NCBI RefSeq assembly: GCF_003841405.1
Contig: NZ_PXYA01000002.1
Location: 124,001-188,000, forward strand
DNA from: Tetragenococcus halophilus subsp. halophilus DSM 20339
GTDB lineage: Bacteria > Bacillota > Bacilli > Lactobacillales > Enterococcaceae
DNA length: 64,000 nucleotides
Direction of reading: 5' to 3'
Shown here: piece after piece, positions 1-8,631 of the stretch
How positions within the stretch are numbered: the first letter of the stretch is position 1
Layout: each line of letters begins with the position of its first letter
Translations under genes and position numbers: made by a program
Notes under the pieces: model-generated
The model's input: the letters and a program-made list of their open reading frames with translations, nothing else
The model's database searches: none
What the model was told of the DNA's origin: nothing

Positions 1-291
1 CGTAGGTCGATCCAGTCCGAGCAATCGCATAACTTAGTACTTCTTTAGTGCCGTCTTCTCGTATACCAATGGCAATATAGATTGCTTCTTTGGAGACGGT
101 TTGCCGTTTTAAAGGAATATAAGTAGCATCCATGAAAATAGCGACATACTTATCATTTAGAGTTCTAACTTTAAATGCATTTACTTCTTCAGTCAGCACT
201 TTAGTCATGTTGGACATGGTTTGTGGAGTATAGTGATGCCCATACATTTTCTCAATCAAGTCTGCGATTTCCGACATGGTAATATGGATAG
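1..291 (-). pseudogene. IS256-family (mutator-type) transposase, internal fragment
   Basis: The minus strand reads about 90 codons of an IS256/mutator-type DDE transposase, with EIADLIEKMYGHHY, NMTKVLTEEV and MDATYIPLKR; the D of MDATYIP is the first catalytic Asp. The frame runs off the left edge, so the rest of the catalytic domain is outside the window. Its 5' part is cut near base 291, where IS3-type terminal sequence begins. The missing N-terminus was not found on the far side of the IS3 element, so more than a simple insertion has occurred. It is not expected to be functional. Confidence 0.8.
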
Positions 292-360
292 GCTACAATT
301 AACTAGACAGAAAAATTAAGGTGTGTAGACTAGAAGAAAACATACCAGGAGGAATTTTTA

Positions 361-650
361 TGTCTAAGAGAACACGAAGAACTTTTTCACAAGAATTCAA
401 GCAACAAATCGTCAATCTTTACTTAGCTGGAAAGCCACGTGTAGAAATCATTCGAGAATATGAACTAACGGCTTCAGCATTTGACAAATGGGTAAAGCAA
501 TCTAAAACGAGTGGTTCATTCAAAGGAAAAGATAATCTTACGCCTGAACAAAAAGAATTGTTAGAACTACGTAAAAGAAACCAGCAATTAGAAATGGAAA
601 ATGATATTTTAAAGCAAGCAGCGCTGATATTCGGACGAAGAGACAAGTAA
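361..650 (+). CDS. IS3-family transposase OrfA (HTH protein)
   Basis: This is a 96-residue helix-turn-helix protein of the IS3/IS911 OrfA type (FSQEFKQQIVNLYLAG, ASAFDKWVKQ) with a C-terminal leucine-zipper-like stretch (LELRKRNQQLEMENDILKQA) used for multimerisation. The ATG at 361 was chosen over an upstream GTG at 321 because AGGAGG lies seven bases before it. In-frame codons TTA AAG at 609-614, preceded by T, form a T TTA AAG slippery heptamer, which is where the ribosome would shift back one base to make the OrfAB fusion transposase. It should bind the element's ends. Confidence 0.88.
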
Positions 651-685
651 TCGATGCGAATAAGCATCTTTACCCTATATCAGCG

Positions 686-1522
686 ATGTGCAGAATATTA
701 GGTCTATCACGTCAGTCCTATTATTATCAATCAAAACCAAAGAAAGACGAATCAGAACTTGAAGAAGTAGTCGCTGAAGAATTTATCCGCAGCCGAAAGG
801 CCTACGGCTCAAGAAAAATAAAAAAAGCCTTATCAAAACGAGGCATTCAGATCAGCCGACGAAAAATTAGTAGAATCATGAAAAATAGAGGATTAAAATC
901 GAGCTATACTGTTGCTTATTTTAAAGTACATCATTCTACTTGCAATGAAGCCAAAACGACAAACGTATTGAATCGTAAATTCTTAAGAGACAACCCATTA
1001 GAAGCGATCGTAACAGACTTGACTTATGTACGAGTCGGGAAAAAATGGAATTATGTCTGTTTCATTTTGGATCTGTTCAATCGAGAAATTCTCGGCTATT
1101 CTTGTGGAGAACATAAAGATGCCGTTCTAGTAAAAAAAGCATTTAGCCGTATCAAACAACCTCTAACAGAGGTTGAGATTTTTCATACTGATCGTGGAAA
1201 AGAGTTTGATAACCAAGCTATTGATGAATTATTAACAACTTTTGACATCAATCGATCATTGAGTCATAAAGGCTGTCCTTTTGATAATGCCGTAGCTGAA
1301 TCAACTTATAAGTCGTTGAAAGTAGAATTTGTCTATCAATACACATTTGAAACCTTACAACAATTGGATTTGGAGTTATTTGACTATGTCAATTGGTGGA
1401 ACCACCTTCGGTTGCACGGTACACTTGGCTACGAGACACCGGTTGGTTACCGTAACCAGAGATTGGCGCAGCGAATCCTTGATAATGAGCTCGGATGTGC
1501 TAACGCTAGCGAGGCAGTCTAA
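686..1522 (+). CDS. IS3-family transposase OrfB (DDE integrase domain)
   Basis: This is the rve/integrase-core half of an IS3 transposase. The DDE triad is visible as D of IVTDLTYV, D of FHTDRGKEF and E of NAVAESTYKSLK; an HTH_21-type region (SRKAYGSRKIKKAL) precedes it. The frame is open upstream to 614, immediately after the T TTA AAG slippery site in orfA, and lies -1 relative to orfA. The natural product is therefore probably the OrfAB fusion; initiation at the ATG at 686 is only the first in-frame methionine and has no good ribosome site. Confidence 0.87.
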   Translation: MCRILGLSRQSYYYQSKPKKDESELEEVVAEEFIRSRKAYGSRKIKKALSKRGIQISRRKISRIMKNRGLKSSYTVAYFKVHHSTCNEAKTTNVLNRKFLRDNPLEAIVTDLTYVRVGKKWNYVCFILDLFNREILGYSCGEHKDAVLVKKAFSRIKQPLTEVEIFHTDRGKEFDNQAIDELLTTFDINRSLSHKGCPFDNAVAESTYKSLKVEFVYQYTFETLQQLDLELFDYVNWWNHLRLHGTLGYETPVGYRNQRLAQRILDNELGCANASEAV

Positions 1523-1579
1523 CTTTAACTGTTAGCTCCTGCCGAAGATCGTCACATCCGAGGAGGCTCATTGTCAAGG
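1477..1579. repeat. Long imperfect inverted repeat spanning the IS3 right end
   Basis: The arms are 1477-1499 and 1553-1579. CGGATGTG pairs with CACATCCG, AATGAGC with GCTCATT and CCTTGA with TCAAGG, with one asymmetric bulge. The left arm lies inside the last codons of orfB and the right arm lies beyond the presumed IS end. Confidence 0.6.
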
Positions 1580-1734
1580 ACAATCGGAATAGCATACGGA
1601 AAGAAGTTCTGCACCTTATAAAATTTGTCAAAAAAACTGTTGCCATTCCACTTTTTGCAATTATTCTCGTGAGGTCTTCTTTTAACTACATAAAATTGTA
1701 ACCACTGGTTTTAAGAGTAGTGTATCATCCCAAA

Positions 1735-2499
1735 TCATATAATTAATTGACTGCGATTGTTATAAAACTCACGGTAAGCCATATAACTAGCAATAAACGA
1801 AGAAATCGCAGTAACTGAAATCAACATAAACATCACAACAATTTGGTAACGAATCGCTTGAACAGGATCAATTCCCGCAAAAATCAACCCTGACATCATA
1901 CCTGGTAGGCTGACAAGTCCAACCGTTTTTGTTCGGTCAATTGAAGGAGCCATGCCCGTTTTGACGCTTTCTCTTACAATACTCATGGACGCTTGTTTTT
2001 TATTGGCTCCCAATGCCAATTTTTCCAATACCTGTTGGCGTTGGTCCGTAAATTTTGAATTCAAAGACCGATAGGTCACTCCAATCGCAGTCATGGCGCT
2101 GCTGGCAATCATGCCTGTAATTGGAACGATTTGGGAAGGGGACCAGTCAATGACTCCTGAAAAAACAAGAATGAGTAAGGACAAGGCTGTTCCTACTCCA
2201 ATAGCCGTCGTTGAAATTTTAAAAGAGCGGTTGATCCCCTCACTGCGTGTATGGGCGTTATAAGAAGCGTTGAACACAATGAACAAAACCATCGCTAAAG
2301 TGAGAAAGTTGTTATCCACTCGTAATACGTAGCTCAATACATATCCAATAAGGAATAATTGAACGACAGCGCGAATTCCCGCAATAAAAATGTCGTTTCC
2401 TAATCCCAATTTCTCTTTGTAATCAATCAACAAGGCAACTATCAAGAGGACAGAGGATAAAAGCAAAGAAAGATTACTGATTTCCAAATTGTTTGTCAT
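1735..2499 (-). CDS. fetB: FetB-type ABC transporter permease
   Basis: This 254-residue protein has about seven hydrophobic segments and the look of the FetB/YbbM (UPF0014) family, with LGNDIFIAGIRAVVQLFLIGY near the N-terminus and the family-typical VSLPGMMSGLIFAGIDPVQAIRYQI near residues 195-220. In E. coli, FetAB exports iron and helps against oxidative stress; metal export is inferred from that. The start overlaps the stop of the upstream ATPase gene by four bases (ATGA), so the two are translationally coupled. Nothing suggests disruption. Confidence 0.85.
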   Translation of the reverse strand: MTNNLEISNLSLLLSSVLLIVALLIDYKEKLGLGNDIFIAGIRAVVQLFLIGYVLSYVLRVDNNFLTLAMVLFIVFNASYNAHTRSEGINRSFKISTTAIGVGTALSLLILVFSGVIDWSPSQIVPITGMIASSAMTAIGVTYRSLNSKFTDQRQQVLEKLALGANKKQASMSIVRESVKTGMAPSIDRTKTVGLVSLPGMMSGLIFAGIDPVQAIRYQIVVMFMLISVTAISSFIASYMAYREFYNNRSQLII

Positions 2500-3149
2500 T
2501 TCGATTCCTCCATTTTTCCACCTTTGATAGTAATCAGACGAGAAGCTTGGTCGATTTCTTCCTGGTTGTGAGTGACGGCCAACACCGTAGTTTGTTGGTC
2601 TTTCATCATGTCTCGGACTAAATCAAGGACAATCGCTCTGTTTTCTTGGTCCAATGAACTGGTAACTTCATCCAGGAGCAACACTTTCGGTTGATACATC
2701 AAATTTCGGACCAATGCAACCCGTTGTTTTTCCCCTCCTGATAGTTCCTTGACCTCTTTCGATAAGTAAGTTTCAGGTATTTGAACTCGTTCTAACAATT
2801 TTTTTGCACGTTCCCGATCAAATCCTTCTTCTCTTATGCGGGCAGGAAAAGACAAGTTCTCTTGAACTGTCTCATCGAATAGAGAAGCGTTTTGAAAGAA
2901 ATAAGAGACTTCTTTTCTATACTCCACAGGATCGATTTTTTGCAGATCCGTACCTCGATAATAAATTTTTCCGGAAGTTGGGGAAAGCAGCGTACCAATT
3001 AATTTCAAAAGGGTACTTTTTCCACTTCCAGAAGGACCAGAAAAAACAATCACTTCCCCTTTGTTTACTGTAAAAGAGATATCTTGAAGGATTTGGTTTC
3101 CGTTTGCCTGAAAACCAACCTTCTCTAATTGAAACAATGAATCACTCAT
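2496..3149 (-). CDS. fetA: FetA-type ABC transporter ATPase
   Basis: This is a 217-residue ATPase with Walker A GPSGSGKST, signature LSGGEKQR, Walker B VLLLDEVTSSLD and an H-loop (VTHNQEE). It is the cytoplasmic motor for the permease that follows. I start it at MSDSLFQLE (3149), preceded by AAAGGAGAG. A longer in-frame reading from 3221 would translate through the upstream terminator hairpin and is unlikely. It probably has its own promoter or depends on read-through from the cupin gene. Confidence 0.87.
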   Translation of the reverse strand: MSDSLFQLEKVGFQANGNQILQDISFTVNKGEVIVFSGPSGSGKSTLLKLIGTLLSPTSGKIYYRGTDLQKIDPVEYRKEVSYFFQNASLFDETVQENLSFPARIREEGFDRERAKKLLERVQIPETYLSKEVKELSGGEKQRVALVRNLMYQPKVLLLDEVTSSLDQENRAIVLDLVRDMMKDQQTTVLAVTHNQEEIDQASRLITIKGGKMEESK

Positions 3150-3167
3150 ACCACTTCTCTCCTTTAT

Positions 3168-3214
3168 AAAAAAGCCCTGCACCAGTGGACCATCCATACG
3201 GGTGCAGGGCTTTT
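3168..3214 (-). terminator. Rho-independent terminator, possibly bidirectional
   Basis: A perfect 14-bp stem (3170-3183 with 3201-3214, core GCCCTGCACC / GGTGCAGGGC) has a 17-base loop and A/T runs on both sides. It lies just after the cupin gene and just before fetA in the leftward direction, so it ends the cupin transcript. Confidence 0.85.
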
Positions 3215-3232
3215 GTTTCATCCTAGTGTACC

Positions 3233-3655
3233 TCAGTGTTCGTTTGGATCGTTTTTGGCGTCTTCATGAGTAGGGTGAACCGTTCCTTCAAGGTGATCTG
3301 GACCAGCATAAATGGTATACAGTCTGAGCGGCTTATCACCGGTGTTTTCGATGTTGTGCCACATGTCCGCCGGAACAAATACGGCGTCATCATCCATCAC
3401 TTTTTGTTGAACATGTAAGTTATCTTTAGAAGGCCCCATTTTACACATGCCTTCTCCTTCTTCAATACGGATAAATTGGTCAATGCCTTCGTGCACTTCC
3501 AAACCGATGTCATCGCCCGGTTGAATGGACATTACGGTGACTTGCAGTTTACTGCCTGTCCAAATGGTCGTCCGGTAATTATCATTTCCTGTGGTGGCGT
3601 CTTCAATATTAATGATATACGGCTTCTTCCCATGATCCTTGTAGTCTATTTCCAT
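3233..3655 (-). CDS. Small cupin-domain protein
   Basis: This 140-residue single-domain cupin_2 protein shows cupin motif 1 as GLEVHEGIDQFIRIEEGEG (metal-ligand H, followed by E) and motif 2 as VPADMWHNIEN. It looks like the YhbE-like family found in Firmicutes. The substrate cannot be told from sequence; a metal-dependent enzyme or a binding protein are both possible. AGGAGG precedes the ATG by about eight bases. The C-terminus is His/Asp rich. Confidence 0.75.
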   Translation of the reverse strand: MEIDYKDHGKKPYIINIEDATTGNDNYRTTIWTGSKLQVTVMSIQPGDDIGLEVHEGIDQFIRIEEGEGMCKMGPSKDNLHVQQKVMDDDAVFVPADMWHNIENTGDKPLRLYTIYAGPDHLEGTVHPTHEDAKNDPNEH

Positions 3656-4378
3656 CTTCCATTCCTCCTAGTCTTTGTACTGAAACAATGATACCTACTT
3701 CTTATTTATAATAATTCTAATTAATGGTACCACATCTAAAATTCTATGCAAAAAAATTGGCTTTTTGGAGAGCGATTCTAAACAAAGACCATATAACGCG
3801 CAATTACAATTGGTACCCCTTAATCCTCAGCACATAAAGGAAAAAATATGGAATCAAAAAATAACCGATATGTACTCTGGTTATGACTTGAATCAGGGAG
3901 AATTTCAGAGACGACACATCATACTTTTTTAGTTTGCACTTGTAAACTAACTAGCGTACATTAAGTTTATGCTCACTATCAAGCGTTGTCAATCCTTTAG
4001 ACTCTTATCAATTTCGAAAGAAAGTAGCAAGGTTATTGATTGTGACTGTAAAAGTGGGGTGTTCCTATAAGCACATTAAACTATCTTCTCTAATTTATCA
4101 TGCTATTTAAATTCTGTTTTTTCATGAGAATTTTTGTCCAAAACTTGTTAAAATGATTTTAAAAAATACTTACATACACAATCCCCAAAAGACACTAATG
4201 TCATTTCAGTCAAAAAAGATACCGCAGAAAATTTCCACCTGAGATTCAATACGATATTACTCTCTTGACAGCCAGCTTAATTCCTTAGTTGAATAGATCA
4301 TTAAAGTGCACAAAAAAACAATGCGGCGTTTGTTATATTTTCTGGTATAAGCGACGGTGCTATAAACCTTTTTGCAGA
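3656..4378. other. 723-base intergenic region, no convincing gene
   Basis: AT-rich sequence. The only stretch of note is an open frame on the plus strand from about 3730 to 3932 (ends HIILF then TAG). It reads like ordinary protein in places (LVPLNPQHIKEKIW, DMYSGYDLNQGEF) but has no start or ribosome site, so it may be the tail of a lost gene. Confidence 0.4.
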
Positions 4379-4567
4379 TTAAAAATCATATGAATTTAAC
4401 TCCAGTAATAAGAGTTTAAGTGCCAATGCATGCATGATTCTTTCAATTTCCGTTTTATGATTAGACAGAGCGATTCCTTCATTGCATTGGAAAATGAGTT
4501 TGTTTCTCGTAATATGTATGCTCTCATTTTTGGTTGCATAGTATTCTCTCCATTCGTCTTCATACAT
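4379..4567 (-). CDS. Small hypothetical protein, 62 residues
   Basis: This short ORF (MYEDEWREYY ... LLLLELNSYDF) is supported mainly by a strong AAAGGAGG seven bases before the ATG at 4567. It has an acidic/aromatic N-terminus and a leucine-rich C-terminal helix. I recognise no family. It stands alone between two IS-rich stretches. Confidence 0.45.
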   Translation of the reverse strand: MYEDEWREYYATKNESIHITRNKLIFQCNEGIALSNHKTEIERIMHALALKLLLLELNSYDF

Positions 4568-4765
4568 AAGAACGCCTCCTTTGATCATCCTATATTTAAG
4601 TCCTTCGTTATTAATATACGTAAAAAGTTGGTATTTTATTTTTATTTTCTCTCTCGCTGGATTTTATAATGAAGTTAGCCACCTGGCTAACATATAAAAA
4701 ACGCCATGTGAATTTCATGTTATATTGAAGTTACCACTAACTCTCAATAGACAGGATGAATTCAC

Positions 4766-5086
4766 ATGACGCACTCTAACCATACCACATCAGCACGTAA
4801 GGGAAAACACTTATCTTATTCAGAGCGGTCTCAAATCGCTATTTTAAAGCAAGAAAACTATTCCAATCGTCGGATTGCTAGTGTTTTAGAACGTGCTCCA
4901 CAAACAATCAATAATGAGGTGAAGCGCGGAACGGTCACACAACTTAAACGCCAAAAGCAAAAAGGAAAGGTCTATGATTACTATACTGAAGCTTATGACG
5001 CTGATGCTGGACAAGCAGCTTATGACAGACATCGTTTAAACTGTGGCCGACGGCCAAAATGGGCGGATATAGATAGTGTCTGCTGA
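4766..5086 (+). pseudogene. IS30-family transposase, N-terminal fragment
   Basis: The N-terminal HTH part of an IS30-type transposase is clear (HLSYSERSQIAILKQENYSN, RRIASVLERAPQTINNEVKRG). The frame is cut at about base 5073, where the next element's inverted repeat starts; the last codons and stop come from that element. The DDE catalytic domain does not reappear on the other side, so the IS30 copy has lost its 3' two thirds. Sequence around 4700-4765 is probably its left terminal region. Confidence 0.82.
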
Positions 5087-6661
5087 TTAACACGTAAATT
5101 TTCATCCAAGCAAAATTTCTGCCGGATTTTTCACCAAATGTTGATTTATTTTAGCCAAAAATAGCGCTCATTCTTAAACTACATAAAGGACAAAAAACGT
5201 GCCAGTAGGAAGAGCGAATAGATTCGTCACCAATACCGATAAAGCGATACTGCTCATGACAGTCTCTGGCAGTTTCGTCATGATGAGGCCCATGCCGTTG
5301 CACCGTTTGGCCAGACTGAAAAAACGTTCGACCTCGATCCGGTCGGCGTTGTCTTGTTGGCTTATTTGCTTATCTTGGGGCTCCTTGGCCGGTCGTCCTA
5401 GTTTGGGTCCTGACATTCGAATCCCATGTTCTTTACAATAAGCCCGATTTTTCTTGGTCCGATAGATCTGATCGACGAGGATCCGTTCGGGATAGAAACC
5501 CGTTCGTTCTTTGTAATTTTCCACCGCTTCTTCCAGCACAGTACTTTCATTGTAGGCGTCAAAAGAAAGCTTTTCGATCCGGGCAAAGCCGTTTGTATCG
5601 AGGCTTACATCAAATTTCGTCCCAAATTCTGTCTTGGCTTTGGCCTTCCCACGGATAATGGGACGCAAGAAAGGCTGGCTCAAACTGATGATCCGATGAT
5701 CGACCTGATGCGTATGATGATCGAACATATATTGTTGTTGGGCAACCAATTGGGTAATGATCAGATATTTGTTGGTAAATTTAGGCGCCAAGGCATAGCC
5801 GTCTTGCATGTAATCCGCTAGATAGCGCAGATCGCGCGCCACATAGCCCAGTTGCTTTCGTACGGTGGCTCGGATTTTTTTCGCTCCGGGACGTTTGGTT
5901 TTGGCAAAAGCCAGATATTCTTTGTGGGCCACTCGACGATAGGTCCGTGGCTTTTTTTCAAAGCCGTATTGCTTGTGAAACCAGTCGATCATGCCTTCTA
6001 ATTGCGTGCGTGCTTCATTCAGTAATGAGGTATCTCGCGGAAAACGTACATTGGAAGGAGCACAGGTCGCATCCAAGATCTCGGTCCCGACATTTTCTTT
6101 GGTTTCCACAGGAAGAGGCGCCCCATCGTTGACTTCTTCCAAAGCGGACAAAATCAACGCATTGGCCTCTTGCATAAATGCCACATTCAACCGCTTGCGA
6201 AAGCCTACCAGACTCGAAGAATCAAAAGGTTTCTTGGACTGAAAAGCAGGTAAGCCGATGAAAAACTGCAAGTAGGGATTTTCAGTCAACTCTTGCACAA
6301 GTTTGGCATCGGAAAGTTGCTTTTTGGCTTGAATGATCAAAGCACCCAATACCATCCGCAGCGGTTTAGCGACGTTGCCGACCTTAGCCGGGAACATTCG
6401 GGCATAGGATCGTTCTAAAGTGTGCCAAGGGATCAACTCTGCACGTTGGATCCATTCATTCTTGGAATCTAACGCAAACCCATAGGCTTGATTAAAATCA
6501 TAGAAGGAAATTTGGCTCATTTCGGTTATTTTATACATAAGGTTACCTCTCCAAGTGCAAAGAAATTTAAGTAAATCATCCATTACCCATGCACTTATTA
6601 TACCATAAAATAACTAAAATGAGTATTATATCAATAGTTATTAATTAATCAGTAGACACTA
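5074..6661 (-). mobile_element. Complete IS5/IS1182-like insertion sequence
   Basis: The element is 1588 bp, bounded by 17-bp terminal inverted repeats with one mismatch: TAGTGTCTGCTGATTAA at 5074-5090 and TTAATCAGTAGACACTA at 6645-6661. It carries one intact transposase. There is no clear target duplication, and its left neighbour (IS30) is truncated, so a deletion accompanied or followed insertion. Confidence 0.85.
5174..6538 (-). CDS. IS5/IS1182-like DDE transposase
   Basis: This is a 454-residue transposase. An N-terminal DUF772-like region (residues 1-120) is followed by a DDE domain in which D of ILDATCAPSN, D of ILVDQIYRTKKN and E of RIEVERFFSLAKR are the likely catalytic triad. The ATG at 6538 is preceded by GGAGAGG; an upstream in-frame ATG at 6583 lacks a site. 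Assignment between the IS5 and IS1182 groups is uncertain. It appears intact. Confidence 0.85.
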   Translation of the reverse strand: MYKITEMSQISFYDFNQAYGFALDSKNEWIQRAELIPWHTLERSYARMFPAKVGNVAKPLRMVLGALIIQAKKQLSDAKLVQELTENPYLQFFIGLPAFQSKKPFDSSSLVGFRKRLNVAFMQEANALILSALEEVNDGAPLPVETKENVGTEILDATCAPSNVRFPRDTSLLNEARTQLEGMIDWFHKQYGFEKKPRTYRRVAHKEYLAFAKTKRPGAKKIRATVRKQLGYVARDLRYLADYMQDGYALAPKFTNKYLIITQLVAQQQYMFDHHTHQVDHRIISLSQPFLRPIIRGKAKAKTEFGTKFDVSLDTNGFARIEKLSFDAYNESTVLEEAVENYKERTGFYPERILVDQIYRTKKNRAYCKEHGIRMSGPKLGRPAKEPQDKQISQQDNADRIEVERFFSLAKRCNGMGLIMTKLPETVMSSIALSVLVTNLFALPTGTFFVLYVV

Positions 6662-6732
6662 CATATAATAAACAAATTTTCCATCCTAACATTAAAAGTA
6701 CGCAAGTTTGAATTTTTCTTATATAAAGTAGC

Positions 6733-8175
6733 TTAACTTTTACTTTGTAACACTTCATCAGCTAATTCATCAATTTTCGGATCTTGCAAGTAATTAGTTA
6801 ATGTTATAATTGTGGTATTTGGATACTTCCTTTTCGTTCGGTCTTCTAAATCCTTATGAACAACAATTATATCGCTGTCTTCTGGAACATCTTCAATACG
6901 ATAATTTTTCACCTCGACATCTTCTACCCCTAATTTTTGTAACTTCCGTTTAAAAGTAGTGGCTCCCATTGCACTAGAGCCCATTCCTGCGTCGCAGGCA
7001 AATGATATTTTTTCATATTTCGTTTTGTTTTGTTCAAGATTCATTGACTCTTTTATATTGGAAATATTTTTTCCTTCAGATTTCATCTGCTTAGTTTTTT
7101 CAATATTTGTTTCAAGTTCTTCATCATTATCGTCATCTGGAGTTTTATCAGCTTTTAAAATAAACATCGTAACAATAAATGAAACAGCGGCTCCGACAAG
7201 TACTCCCAGTATGACACCAAAGAAATTACCCCGAGGAGTTAAAACCAAATAAGCTAATATTGAGCCTGGGCTTGGTCCTGCGACCAACCCTGAATTAAAA
7301 ATTTGAAACGTAGCAGTACCCGCCATTCCACCAGCTATCATCGAAATAATAGTTAACGGTTTCATTAAAACGTAAGGAAAATACATCTCATGAATCCCAC
7401 CAAGAAAATGGATGATAATTGCTCCTGGTGCTGTTCGTTTAGCAGTTTTTTTACCAAAGAAAGTAAATGCTAGCAATAATCCTAACCCTGGCCCAGGGTT
7501 GGAAGCAACCATAAAGTAAATTGATTTTCCTACTTCTAAAGTTTGTTGCATTCCTAATGGATAATAAATCCCCTGATCAATAACATTATTTAAAAATAAA
7601 ACTTTTGCTGGTTCGTTAATTAACGATAGTAATGGAAGGAAACCAGTAGCAACCAAGGCCTCTACAGCATTTGTTACTAAAGTGTTTAATCCTTCAATAA
7701 TCGGACCAACTATTGTGTAAGAAAGTACCATTAATAAAAAACCAATAATACCAATCGAAAAATTATTAACCACCATTTCAAAACCAGCGGGAATTCTATT
7801 TTCTAAAAGTTTATCTGTCTTTTTCATCAACCAACCGCCTAAAGGACCAATAATCATAGCCCCTAGAAACATCGGAATATCTGCTCCAATGATTATACCA
7901 ATAGTACCAATGGCACCCAAGACTGCTCCTCGGTCGCCCCCAATCATACGCCCACCAGTGTAAGCTAGAAGCAAAGGTAATAAATAAGTAATTGTGGGAT
8001 CAACAAGCTCGTTTAAAGTCTCATTAGGAAGCCAACCAGTAGGTATAAATAGAGCAGTTGCAATCCCCCACGCGATAAACGCACCAATGTTAGGCATCAC
8101 CATATTTGATAAAAAACCACCGAAAGCTTGAACTTTCGCTCTTATAGATGTTTTTTCAGTCTTTTTTTCACTCAT
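6733..8175 (-). CDS. mtlA: PTS mannitol-class EIICB permease
   Basis: This 480-residue fusion has a hydrophobic EIIC domain (about 1-345, with the family loop motif GGIHEMYFPYV), an acidic linker and an EIIB domain whose phospho-accepting Cys is in SFACDAGMGSSAMG (about 395). It imports and phosphorylates a polyol at the membrane using phosphate relayed from EIIA. It closes a five-gene operon read leftward. Mannitol is the obvious substrate for the family, but epimerase- and isomerase-like partners suggest another hexitol or a pentitol, so the symbol reflects family only. Confidence 0.85.
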   Translation of the reverse strand: MSEKKTEKTSIRAKVQAFGGFLSNMVMPNIGAFIAWGIATALFIPTGWLPNETLNELVDPTITYLLPLLLAYTGGRMIGGDRGAVLGAIGTIGIIIGADIPMFLGAMIIGPLGGWLMKKTDKLLENRIPAGFEMVVNNFSIGIIGFLLMVLSYTIVGPIIEGLNTLVTNAVEALVATGFLPLLSLINEPAKVLFLNNVIDQGIYYPLGMQQTLEVGKSIYFMVASNPGPGLGLLLAFTFFGKKTAKRTAPGAIIIHFLGGIHEMYFPYVLMKPLTIISMIAGGMAGTATFQIFNSGLVAGPSPGSILAYLVLTPRGNFFGVILGVLVGAAVSFIVTMFILKADKTPDDDNDEELETNIEKTKQMKSEGKNISNIKESMNLEQNKTKYEKISFACDAGMGSSAMGATTFKRKLQKLGVEDVEVKNYRIEDVPEDSDIIVVHKDLEDRTKRKYPNTTIITLTNYLQDPKIDELADEVLQSKS

Positions 8176-8186
8176 TCGTTTTCCTC

Positions 8187-8621
8187 CTATATATCAGAAA
8201 ATACGTTTAATACTTCTTCTTCTGAATTTGCTTTCTTTAATGCCTCAACTTTTTTTGTATCAGTCAATGCTTCTCCTAAGTCTGCCAATAATTCTAGATG
8301 GCCGTCATTTGTTTCTGCTGACAATACAAAAAATAAATAAACCGGTTCCTCGTTAGGAAATAATACTGGTTGTGCTAATTTCATAAAACTAATCCCTGTT
8401 TCAATCGCACCGTATTCATGACGAGCATGTGGCATTGCGACCTCTGGGAGAATAATAATATAGTTCCCATTTTTATTCACATTATCAATCATTGCATCGA
8501 TATATCTATGCTCAATAATATCTTTTTCTAACAATGGTTGTGCTGCTATTTTTATAGCTTCTTCCCAATTAGCAGCTTCTTTTTTCAATTGTATATTGCC
8601 CTTTAAAACGTCTTGTAACAT
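8187..8621 (-). CDS. mtlF: PTS mannitol-class EIIA
   Basis: This is a 144-residue fructose/mannitol-family EIIA (PTS_EIIA_2). The active histidine is in the signature MPHARHEYGA. It accepts phosphate from HPr and passes it to the Cys of the EIICB encoded 11 bases downstream. The cytoplasmic protein has the length usual for MtlF. Confidence 0.88.
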   Translation of the reverse strand: MLQDVLKGNIQLKKEAANWEEAIKIAAQPLLEKDIIEHRYIDAMIDNVNKNGNYIIILPEVAMPHARHEYGAIETGISFMKLAQPVLFPNEEPVYLFFVLSAETNDGHLELLADLGEALTDTKKVEALKKANSEEEVLNVFSDI

Positions 8622-8631
8622 AAGCTACCTC

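Larger units (their letters stand above)
287..1541 (+). mobile_element. IS3-family insertion sequence
   Basis: Two overlapping-phase genes (a small HTH OrfA and a DDE OrfB) sit between imperfect terminal inverted repeats. The left end (about 288-310) carries GGCTACAATTAACTAGACAG and the right end (about 1515-1540) carries CAGTCTAACTTTAACTGTTA in inverse orientation. The exact ends and any target duplication are uncertain because the left flank is a broken IS256 gene. Both genes look intact, so the element could be active. Confidence 0.75.

Noticed and set aside
3150..3221. 24-codon N-terminal extension of the FetA ATPase
   Set aside because: It would translate the upstream terminator hairpin, and MSDSLF has the good ribosome site.
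3730..3932. Open plus-strand stretch of about 65 codons
   Set aside because: No start, no ribosome site and no recognised family; kept only as a note in the intergenic entry.
5426..5821. 131-codon plus-strand frame inside the IS5/IS1182-like transposase
   Set aside because: Lies wholly opposite a well-supported transposase and has no ribosome site; a shadow frame.
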